The notes beneath the pieces were generated by a model. The model saw only the letters and a program-made list of their open reading frames with translations. It was not told the origin of the DNA and made no database searches. Positions 1-7,269 of a DNA stretch of 64,000 nucleotides are shown here, one piece after another. Source of the stretch: CAVVUF01 sp963751425. Lineage in GTDB: Bacteria > Chloroflexota > Anaerolineae > Anaerolineales > UBA4823. The translations under genes and the position numbers were made by a program. Position 1 is the first letter of the stretch; every line of letters starts with the position of its first letter. The stretch spans positions 992,001 through 1,056,000 of the forward strand of contig CAVVUF010000001.1 of assembly GCA_963751425.1 (NCBI GenBank). The letters are read 5' to 3'.

Positions 1-2
1 CC

Positions 3-812
3 GCGCTCGCCTCCAACCCGGTCAATGTGGTGGCAGTCCCAACCCCAGTCGTGCCCACGCCCACCCAGCCACCGGCCCCCACGGCTACCCCCGCGCCGAC
101 CCAAACCCCCGCCCCCACAGCAACCCCCGCGCCAACTCAACCCCCTGCCCCCACGGAGACCACCCCGCCTCCAGTAGCGCCGCCGGTGATCAATTCGTTT
201 GTCGTCCAGCCGGGTGAAATCAAGGTGGGTGAATGTGTTAATGGGGCGTGGAGTGTGAGCGGCGATGTTCAGGTTGTGCGCCTCCTCCGCAACAATATCG
301 TGATCATAGACAATGCCCCCACAACCGGCAGCGGGCAGGACTGCTTCCAGAACAGCGGCACCGAGGTCTACCAACTGGAAGCTGTGGGCGTGGATGGATC
401 AACCGTCTCTCAAGAGCAGAGTGTGACCGTAAAGGCGAATGACATCTCCCTTGTCCTGGTCTCCTATCTCAATAACCAGGGTCTCATCGTGCCGGTGCTG
501 TCAGGCGCTCAAACCACCGCCGTGCTGGGTGCAGACAACTCGATGACCGGGTCAGCGGGCTGCAATACCTACTCGACCACCTTCCAGGTAAACGGCTCCG
601 AGGTGACCATCGCCCCTCCGACAGTTGGCAAGATGGTATGTTCTGATCCTCCAGGCATTATGGAACAGGAAAATGCCTTCCTTACTGCCCTGCCCAAGGC
701 AACCGGGTTCCAGGTGTCAGGCGATCGGTTGGAGCTGACCATGAAAGCTGCGAATCCTGCAGACGGCTCCGAGGTGACCGTCATCCTGCTGGTCTTCCAG
801 CGCGTCTATTAG
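3..812 (+). CDS. Pro-rich Ig-like/META-domain protein, 5' partial
   Basis: The frame is open from the window edge, so the true start lies upstream and any signal peptide is not visible. What remains begins with a low-complexity stretch of repeated Pro-Thr-Ala units (about 40 residues), typical of extracytoplasmic linkers. An Ig-like segment follows, containing a GEC...W.V.G pattern. The last ~110 residues match the META (HslJ-type) fold: a GSAGCNTY motif, a TVGKMVC segment and a terminal strand-rich end. META domains occur in outer or secreted proteins and their biochemical role is mostly unknown. The protein is likely secreted or surface-linked. It precedes the CHAT gene by 107 bp on the same strand, so co-expression is possible but unproven. 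Confidence 0.75.
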   Translation, partial: ALASNPVNVVAVPTPVVPTPTQPPAPTATPAPTQTPAPTATPAPTQPPAPTETTPPPVAPPVINSFVVQPGEIKVGECVNGAWSVSGDVQVVRLLRNNIVIIDNAPTTGSGQDCFQNSGTEVYQLEAVGVDGSTVSQEQSVTVKANDISLVLVSYLNNQGLIVPVLSGAQTTAVLGADNSMTGSAGCNTYSTTFQVNGSEVTIAPPTVGKMVCSDPPGIMEQENAFLTALPKATGFQVSGDRLELTMKAANPADGSEVTVILLVFQRVY

Positions 813-919
813 CCAGCCAGTCGGTTCTTCAAGCAGCAGCGTGAGGAAACCAGTCCGAAATCGAGAATATTGCCAGATGTGGTACAATTTGGACAAAATT
901 ACTCGGAATCTTTGCCCAT

Positions 920-3064
920 ATGACCTCACCTGCTTTCATCGACTTTGACCTGCAGATCGAAAAAGAAGCTGATCACTACCAGGCTCAGGTGCTCAATTCA
1001 CCTGCTGGGCAGGTCAGCAGCGAGTTCACCCTGCCGCTCTCTGACCTGGAACTGGAGAACTTCTACCTGCGCGTGGGCCGCCCTCGCCAGGGCGTGCGTC
1101 GCATCAATTCTCCAGAAATGGAATCTGTCAAGAAAGTTGGCGGGAGTCTCTTCGAAGCAGTCTTCTCTGAAGATATCCTCTCCCTCCTCAATTCCAGCCA
1201 GGCAGTTGCGAAATCGCAAGGCAAGGGATTGCGTATCCGATTGCGCTTCAATTCGCCTGAGATCAGCGACCTCCCCTGGGAATATCTCTACAATGCTCGC
1301 CAGAACCGTTTCCTGGCCCTCTCTCAGCAAACCCCTCTAGTCCGCTACCTGGAGATCCCGCAGCCCAACGCACCTTTAGCGGTTGGTTTGCCTTTAAAAG
1401 TGCTTGTAATGGTCTCCAGTCCCTCGGATTACCCGCCCCTTGATGTTGAGGCTGAGTATTCGCGCTTAGTCGAAGCCTTGCAGCCGCTCACTTCGAATGG
1501 CCAGGTGAGCCTGGAGCGTATTGATATCGCCACCCTGGAGACTCTTCAGCGCCAGCTGCGCCTTGGGAAACACCACATCTTCCACTTCATCGGTCACGGC
1601 GGTTTTGATCCCGGCACGCAGGAAGGCATCCTCATCTTCGAAGATCAGAACAACCTGGGCAAGCGCCTCAGCGGGCAGGAGTTGGGCTGGCTGCTGCACA
1701 ACTACCCCTCCGTGCAGCTGGTCGTGCTCAATGCCTGCGAGGGCGCGCGCTCTGGCCGCCAGGACCCCTTCGCCGGCGTGGCACAGAGCCTGGTACAGCA
1801 GGGCACTCCTGCCGTCATCGCCATGCAGTTCGAGATCACCGACCAGGCTGCCCTCAGTTTTTCACAGAACTTTTATGCTTCCCTCGCCGATGGAAATCCT
1901 GTAGATGCTGCCCTGTCAGAAGCGCGTATGTCCATTTTCGCTTCCGGCAACGATATCGAATGGGGCACCCCCGTGCTTTTCACCCGCTCCTCCGATGGGC
2001 GCTTATTTGACATTTCATCAACCCCTCCCCCTCCACCACCGGCGAAACCCGCTTCCACTGCCCCGCCTCCTGTGAAAAAACCTTCACCTCCGGCTGTACT
2101 GGTTGAAAAGCCCGCTCCCACATCAACTCCGAAAGGCTTCTTCAAAAGCATCCCCTTGTGGATCTGGGTTGTGGTCAGCCTGTGTCTCGTCGGATTCATA
2201 GCCAGCAGCATCTGCCTGTTGACACTCTCCTTCCAGGCCGGGCAAAACGATGAGATCATCACCCAGCTGCCTCCCGCCCTTACCCTCGTCTCTGTCCAGC
2301 CTACGCCTGCTGTATCTGAACTGACACCTACTGAAGCAAGCAGTTTTCCCGCCCAGATCACCGATGCAGTAGGTGTTCCCATGGTGCTTGTGCCTGCCGG
2401 GACATTCCTGTTTGGAAATGATTATGGAGAGGTTGACGAAAGACCCTCCCAGACTATTTACCTGGATACTTTTTATATCGATCAATACGAGGTGACCAAC
2501 GCCAGCTATGCTGCCTGTGTCGCTGCCGGTGTCTGCTCGCCTCCCGAAATCCTTTATTCAAATTTACAGAACGTTTATTATGGGAATCCTACCTTTGACT
2601 ATTACCCGGTCATTAATGTCAATTGGTTCAACGCGCAAACCTTCTGCGAGTGGCGCGGCGGAAGGTTGCCCACCGAAGCTGAATGGGAAAAAGCCGGCCG
2701 CGGCACAGATGGGCGCACCTTCCCCTGGGGCGAGGGCACTTCCTGTGCTTTGGAAAACCTGGTAAATTGTCAAGGGGATACCATCCAGGTAGGCAGCTAC
2801 CCAACCTCTTACAGTCCCTACGGCGTTTTCGATATGTCAGGAAATGTATGGGAATGGACTGCTGACTGGTATTCGCCAGACTATTATGCCACCTTGAGCG
2901 CGGAGACGCGCAATCCGCAAGGACCTGAAACCGGCACAGGCCGCGTCATCCGCGGTGGCTCCTGGGCTGACGATCAATACCAAACTCGCCTCACCCAGCG
3001 TTTACAGGTCAACCCCCTCGGCGTTGATAACGCCCTGGGCTTCCGCTGCGCTCGCAATCCCTAG
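920..3064 (+). CDS. CHAT caspase-like protease - TM - FGE-like (pseudo-SUMF1) fusion
   Basis: A 714-residue protein in three parts. Residues ~1-365 hold a CHAT domain (caspase/separase-type peptidase) with the catalytic pair visible as His226 in FIGHGGF and Cys273 in LNACEGA. A Pro-rich linker and one transmembrane helix (~410-435) follow. Residues ~488-714 form a formylglycine-generating-enzyme/SUMF1 fold: it opens MVLVPAGTF, has WRGGRLPTEAEWEKA and MSGNVWEW in the middle, and ends RGGSW...GFRCARNP. The paired cysteines of true FGE after RGGS are absent, so this half is probably a binding module rather than an active formylglycine former. Inference: a membrane-tethered sensor/protease, with the two halves on opposite membrane faces. 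CHAT and FGE-like domains both recur in bacterial conflict and signalling systems, but nothing here proves a defence role. Confidence 0.88.
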   Translation: MTSPAFIDFDLQIEKEADHYQAQVLNSPAGQVSSEFTLPLSDLELENFYLRVGRPRQGVRRINSPEMESVKKVGGSLFEAVFSEDILSLLNSSQAVAKSQGKGLRIRLRFNSPEISDLPWEYLYNARQNRFLALSQQTPLVRYLEIPQPNAPLAVGLPLKVLVMVSSPSDYPPLDVEAEYSRLVEALQPLTSNGQVSLERIDIATLETLQRQLRLGKHHIFHFIGHGGFDPGTQEGILIFEDQNNLGKRLSGQELGWLLHNYPSVQLVVLNACEGARSGRQDPFAGVAQSLVQQGTPAVIAMQFEITDQAALSFSQNFYASLADGNPVDAALSEARMSIFASGNDIEWGTPVLFTRSSDGRLFDISSTPPPPPPAKPASTAPPPVKKPSPPAVLVEKPAPTSTPKGFFKSIPLWIWVVVSLCLVGFIASSICLLTLSFQAGQNDEIITQLPPALTLVSVQPTPAVSELTPTEASSFPAQITDAVGVPMVLVPAGTFLFGNDYGEVDERPSQTIYLDTFYIDQYEVTNASYAACVAAGVCSPPEILYSNLQNVYYGNPTFDYYPVINVNWFNAQTFCEWRGGRLPTEAEWEKAGRGTDGRTFPWGEGTSCALENLVNCQGDTIQVGSYPTSYSPYGVFDMSGNVWEWTADWYSPDYYATLSAETRNPQGPETGTGRVIRGGSWADDQYQTRLTQRLQVNPLGVDNALGFRCARNP

Positions 3065-3102
3065 GAATTGTCATCCTAAGGTGGCCCTCTTCGCCTTCAT
3101 TA

Positions 3103-4149
3103 TCATCCTGAAGCAGCGTACTTTGCTGCTGAAGGATCCCTTTAACCTTCCAACCATCCAGTTTTCTGTCCTGTTTCAGGTCAATGGGGCCTTTCGCTTC
3201 ACTCAAGACGACAAGCTAGCTTTGTCATCCTGAAGCAGCGCACTTTGCTACTGAAGGATCCCTTTAACCTTCCAACCATCCAGTTTTCTGTCCTGTTTCA
3301 GGTCAATGGGGCCTTTCGCTTCACTCAAGACGACAAGCTAGCTTTGTCATCCTGAAGCAGCGCACTTTGCTACTGAAGGATCCCTTTAACCTTCCAACCA
3401 TCCAGTTTTCTGTCCTGTTTCAGGTCAATGGGGCCTTTCGCTTCACTCAAGACGACAAGCTGGCTTTGTCATCCTGAAGCAGCGTTCTTTGCTGCTGAAG
3501 GATCCCTTTAACCTTCCAACCATCCAGTTTTCTGTCCGGTTTCAGGTCAATGGGGCCTTTCGCTTCACTCAAGGCGACAAGCTGGCTTTGTCATCCTGAA
3601 GCAGCGCACTTTGCTGCTGAAGGATCCCTTTAACCTTCCAACCATCCAGTATCCTGTCCTGTTTCAGGTCAATGGAGCCTTTCGCTTCACTCAAGACGAC
3701 AAGCTGGCTTTGTCATCCTGAAGCAGCGTTCTTTGCTGCTGAAGGATCCCTTTAACCTTCCGACCATCCAGTTTTCTGTCCGGTTTCAGGTCAATGGGAT
3801 CTTTCGCTTCACTCAAGACGACAAGCGGGCTTTGTCATCCTGAAGCAGCGCACTTTGCTGCTGAAGGATCCCTTTAACCTTCCAACCATCCAGTTTCCTG
3901 TCCTGTTTCAGGTCAATGGAGCCTTTCGCTTCACTCAAGACGACAAGCTGGCTTTGTCATCCTGAAGCAGCGCACTTTGCTGCTGAAGGATCCCTTTAAC
4001 CTTCCAAACATCCAGTTTGCTGTCCTGTTTCAGGTCAAAGGGGTCTTTCGCTTAACTCAAGACGACAAACTGGCTTTGTCATCCTGAAGCAGCGCACTTT
4101 GCTGCTGAAGGATCCCTTTAACCTTCCAACCATCCAGTTTTCTGTCCGG
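3103..4149. repeat. 122-bp tandem repeat array, 8 full copies plus a 70-bp partial
   Basis: Unit starts (TCATCCTGAAGCAGCG) fall at 3103, 3225, 3347, 3469, 3591, 3713, 3835, 3957 and 4079, exactly 122 bp apart with no indels. The last copy stops at about 4149. Copies differ by a few substitutions. Copies 2 and 3 share a private GCTACT variant, pointing to recent unit duplication. Each unit opens with a hairpin, TCCT-GA-AGCAGC / GCTGCT-GA-AGGA, whose 7-nt loop varies between copies, and has smaller inverted repeats further on (CCTGtttCAGG; GACAA...TTGTC). Since 122 is not a multiple of 3 and no frame stays open, this is not a protein repeat. It has no spacer-like variable segments, so it is not CRISPR. 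Confidence 0.97.
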
Positions 4150-4374
4150 AGCTGCTTTAAATGATTGCTCCATAGTGTTCAGCACCACAATCTTTACTTA
4201 TCATCCTGAAGCGATCATAAACGCCATCGATTATGCCTGCATCATTTTCCATTAAACCGCTGGAAGCCACCTCCTCTTGAGAATTTCCTGAGACTCCTCT
4301 GTTATATTGACCATAGATAATTTCCGCATCATACCATCCTAACCATCGCACAAGGGGAAAGCATGGTCGGCTCG
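4150..4374. other. Non-coding stretch after the 122-bp array
   Basis: No supported gene. One further isolated TCATCCTGAAGCG core appears at 4201, a stray relic of the array's hairpin. A 77-codon frame on the minus strand has no ribosome site or recognisable product and was not accepted. Confidence 0.5.
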
Positions 4375-4425
4375 GGCGAGGCCATCTCAACCGATCTCTG
4401 TATTACAGGATGAGATGGCCTCGCC
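4375..4425 (+). other. 15-bp perfect inverted repeat in the leader of the ABM gene
   Basis: GGCGAGGCCATCTCA (4375-4389) and its exact complement (4411-4425) enclose a 21-nt loop. The hairpin is followed by TTATTC and lies 13 nt before the GGAAGGAG ribosome site of the next gene. It could be a terminator, although no gene ends nearby, or a leader hairpin that affects that gene. Confidence 0.6.
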
Positions 4426-4450
4426 TTATTCATAAAAGGAAGGAGATCTC

Positions 4451-4759
4451 ATGTTTATTCATACGACAATCATTAAAGTCAAGCCAGAAAATGTAAAGGA
4501 AGCTGTTGCTATCTTATCCAGTGAGCGCAATCAATCCTATTTCCTAGCCCTGAAAGGCTTTCAACATGGTTATGTCATAGAAACATTCGGAGAGGCCGGG
4601 AAACTCGTTTCGTTATCTTTCTGGGACTCACAAGCCGATGCCCTGGCAGTATTCGCCGATCCCAAGTATGCTGCTCTCCTTGCTGACCTGCGCTCCCTTC
4701 TGATCGCTTCCCCAGAGCGCCTCGGTTATCAACTCCTCACCGAATTTCACCGCGCATAA
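4451..4759 (+). CDS. ABM-like (dimeric alpha/beta barrel) small protein
   Basis: A 102-residue protein with the layout of antibiotic-biosynthesis-monooxygenase-like stress barrels: MFIHTTIIKVKPE at the N-terminus, a G-F-x-x-G-Y strand, then VSLSFWDSQADALAVF before the final helix. Family members act as small dimeric oxygenases or binding proteins. No catalytic residue can be assigned from sequence alone, so the substrate is unknown. The start is supported by a strong GGAAGGAGATCTC ribosome site. The 3' end overlaps the 3' end of the converging membrane-protein gene by 13 bp (4747-4759), which leaves no room for a terminator between them. Confidence 0.7.
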   Translation: MFIHTTIIKVKPENVKEAVAILSSERNQSYFLALKGFQHGYVIETFGEAGKLVSLSFWDSQADALAVFADPKYAALLADLRSLLIASPERLGYQLLTEFHRA

Positions 4760-5532
4760 TCGAAATTGTAAGTCGGTCGTCGCAGCAGCTCCAACAGCTG
4801 CACAGCAATATCCAAAAAGTCACGCAATTCTTCGGGCTTGACAGTTCGATCAGGACGGAAGACCAGGAGGCGGTTCTCAACGGCCTCACACGACATATTG
4901 TTTTGCTGCTCGAATAGAGAGATCACGGTCGGGCTGAACAGCCTGCGTACGGCCTCTTCATCGTCGCCCTTCACCAGGTACTTTTTTGCAAATTCCGGGG
5001 CAGACTCAAAGCTGATCTCCTTTTGACCAAATTTTGCCGCTACTTTATCGAAAAATCCTCGCCCCCTCAGGGTGAACGGTACCAGCTCAGCCTGCTCCAG
5101 GGTCAGCAGTACTAGCGTCAGGCGGTGAGTCTGGCTGCTCCTTCCGCTTCCGGTGGTGTACTTATAATCAAATACGGTCGTTTGTGCATCCCTTTTTTGA
5201 CCGCGCAGGATGTTATAAGCCTTGCGGCTCCTCCCTTTCGAGAGTATTTCAGAAGGAGCTGACGATCCTAGCTGCGCGTTGAAATCCTTATCTTCCGGGG
5301 CAAAGCTGTAGCCCATTTCCGAGGCAGTTTGTTGCAAGGCCTCTTTACGCTTCTTCCCCGCCCAAGCGGTGTAGGCCAGGCTGACCACCATGATCCCCAG
5401 CCCCAGGATCAGGAATATCCAAACAAGGTTTTCCTCCCCAAATAGGCTGGAATTACCCATGAAGAACAATACCAGGATCATCATCATTATCGATCCAAAG
5501 ACGGATAAGAGCTTCATTCGATTATTATCCAT
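4747..5532 (-). CDS. Conserved membrane protein of unknown function
   Basis: 261 residues. Two hydrophobic helices lie near the N-terminus (about residues 8-26 and 35-58, separated by a short loop), followed by a basic AGKKRKEAL turn and a ~200-residue soluble part. The soluble part contains a VFDYKYTTGSGRSSQTHRLT segment that recurs in uncharacterised bacterial proteins with the same two-helix anchor. The soluble domain is probably cytoplasmic. No catalytic motif was seen. The ATG has a GAGGAG ribosome site 9 nt upstream. The gene converges on, and overlaps by 13 bp, the ABM-like gene. Function is not known. Confidence 0.65.
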   Translation of the reverse strand: MDNNRMKLLSVFGSIMMMILVLFFMGNSSLFGEENLVWIFLILGLGIMVVSLAYTAWAGKKRKEALQQTASEMGYSFAPEDKDFNAQLGSSAPSEILSKGRSRKAYNILRGQKRDAQTTVFDYKYTTGSGRSSQTHRLTLVLLTLEQAELVPFTLRGRGFFDKVAAKFGQKEISFESAPEFAKKYLVKGDDEEAVRRLFSPTVISLFEQQNNMSCEAVENRLLVFRPDRTVKPEELRDFLDIAVQLLELLRRPTYNFDYAR

Positions 5533-5581
5533 GTCGCTTTATCTCCTCAACTAAATCTTGCCAACCTTGCCTGCTCCTTCC

Positions 5582-5601
5582 AAACATGCTTTAGCATGTT
5601 T
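5582..5601. repeat. Dispersed 20-bp palindrome, copy 1 (AAACATGCT-tt-AGCATGTTT)
   Basis: A perfect 9-2-9 inverted repeat in the intergenic space. Related palindromes with the same ATGCT-nn-AGCAT core occur at 16341-16352 and 30373-30392, always between genes. Confidence 0.75.
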
Positions 5602-5712
5602 ATTATCAGGCTGCATTTCAATTGCAGCTATCACAAAAGCTGCTCGCACTGGAGTGGGGCAAGTAAAATGATCTTCCAGCCTAATCCTGTTCATCCTATA
5701 ATTCCTGTTAGA

Positions 5713-7164
5713 TTAAATTAGGAATACCTCCCCCGACCGTGCGGGTATCGTCGCCCCATTCAGCCTGCCATCCTGGATTTTCGCCTCGCAGCCTTGCAGC
5801 AATCCCTTGCAGGCAGCTCCGCTCGACTGCACCGCCAGGTCCAGCCTCCAGGGCTCTCTTCCGTTGTTGATCGCCACCAACACCCTCTCACCATCGCACT
5901 GCCGCTCGAATGCCACCTGCTTCCCCTCGGCATATATCGTCTTGTAGCTGCCGGTACGCAGCGCAGCATACTTCAACCGCAAAGCAATACAGCGCTTATA
6001 AAAATCCCGCAGGTCATGCTCCCACTTGCCCTCATCCCAGGGGAAAGAGAAGCGGCAGTCTTCTGGGGTGCGTGTCGGTCCATTGACAATGCCCACCTCA
6101 TCGCCATAATAGACGCACGGTGCACCCGGGTAGGTCATCATAAATAGCACAGCCAGCTTGAGGCTCGCCCGGTCACCGCCTGCGATGGATAAGAAGCGCG
6201 GCATATCGTGGCTGTCCAGCAGGTTGAGCTGGGCAGCTACGATCGGAGTTGGGTACAGTCCCAACAGGGCTTCGGCCCTCCGGGCAAATGCGGGGGCGTC
6301 CAAAACCGCTGTATCCGGTAGCCCCATCATCCCCTTTTCATAATGCCGGTTCATCCCCTCACCTGCGAAGAAGCCCACGCATAGCTGTGTGAATTGGTAG
6401 TTCATCACCGCATCGAACTGGTCACCCTGCAGCCAGCGTTGCGCCTCCCAGGGCACCTCGCCTACGATATATCCCTCCGGGTTGGCTGATTTCACCACCT
6501 GGCGGAATTCCTGCCAAAAGCTGTCATCGTCGATGCAGAAGGGCACATCCAGCCGCCACCCATCGCTGCCCTGATCCAGCCAGTACCGCGCAATATCCAT
6601 GATGTACTTCCTTACCTGTGGGTTCTTGGTATTCAACTCGGGCAGCGCTGGCAGCCCCACCCAGCAGCGGTAGTTCGCCTTCCCCGGTCCATAGGCGTTC
6701 AGCGGAAAGCCCTTGATGTCGAACCAATCCACATACGGCGAGGCCGGCCCGCATTCCAATACATGGTTGAATGGAAAGAATCCCCGGCTGGCATGGTTGA
6801 ACACCCCATCCAGCACAATCCTGATCCCTCTCCGGTGTGCTTCTCTGAGCAAACGGGCAAAGGCTTGGTTTCCCCCCAACAGCGGATCTACCTGGTAATA
6901 ATCATGCGTGTGGTAGCGGTGGCTGGATGCGGATTGGAAGATCGGGTTAAAGTATATGGCGTTGATCCCCAGGTCTTGCAGGTAATCCAGCTTTTCGCAT
7001 ACCCCCAGCAGATCGCCGCCCTTAAAACCATACACCGTCGGCGGTGTATCCCAGGCCTCCAGGTTGCTGGGTTTGGCGACCTCCTTGCTGAAAGCGAACC
7101 GGTCGGGGAAAATTTGGTAAAAAACGGCATTGTGCACCCAGGCGGGTGTTGTGAATTCCACCAT
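5713..7164 (-). CDS. GH13 alpha-amylase family glycosidase (neopullulanase/cyclomaltodextrinase type)
   Basis: 483 residues spanning a (beta/alpha)8 barrel. The four GH13 regions are visible: LDGVFNHAS (region I), GWRLDVPF with the nucleophile Asp (II), GEVPWEA with the acid/base Glu (III) and LLDSHDMPR with the third Asp (IV). The opening AVFYQIFPDRFA and the SHRYHTHDYYQVDP segment are typical of neopullulanase/cyclomaltodextrinase-like enzymes, which hydrolyse alpha-1,4 (and some alpha-1,6) bonds of short maltodextrins. There is no signal peptide, so cytosolic action is likely. A GAGGAG ribosome site precedes the ATG. No sugar transporter lies next to it. The exact specificity cannot be read from sequence. 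Confidence 0.9.
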   Translation of the reverse strand: MVEFTTPAWVHNAVFYQIFPDRFAFSKEVAKPSNLEAWDTPPTVYGFKGGDLLGVCEKLDYLQDLGINAIYFNPIFQSASSHRYHTHDYYQVDPLLGGNQAFARLLREAHRRGIRIVLDGVFNHASRGFFPFNHVLECGPASPYVDWFDIKGFPLNAYGPGKANYRCWVGLPALPELNTKNPQVRKYIMDIARYWLDQGSDGWRLDVPFCIDDDSFWQEFRQVVKSANPEGYIVGEVPWEAQRWLQGDQFDAVMNYQFTQLCVGFFAGEGMNRHYEKGMMGLPDTAVLDAPAFARRAEALLGLYPTPIVAAQLNLLDSHDMPRFLSIAGGDRASLKLAVLFMMTYPGAPCVYYGDEVGIVNGPTRTPEDCRFSFPWDEGKWEHDLRDFYKRCIALRLKYAALRTGSYKTIYAEGKQVAFERQCDGERVLVAINNGREPWRLDLAVQSSGAACKGLLQGCEAKIQDGRLNGATIPARSGEVFLI

Positions 7165-7269
7165 TGCTCAAAACTCCTCATCCTGATTTGAAAGTATTAT
7201 AACCACGCCGTCACAATTTAACCTATAAAAAGTGCAAGGACCAAGCCTTTCTGATCGGTCAAAGGAATC

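Noticed and set aside
2383..3064. FGE-like C-terminus as a diversity-generating retroelement target
   Set aside because: No reverse transcriptase and no template repeat matching the C-terminal codons were seen; the following 122-bp repeats are unrelated to it.
4157..4390. 77-codon minus-strand frame between the array and the ABM gene
   Set aside because: No ribosome site, no recognisable product, and it begins inside the hairpin.
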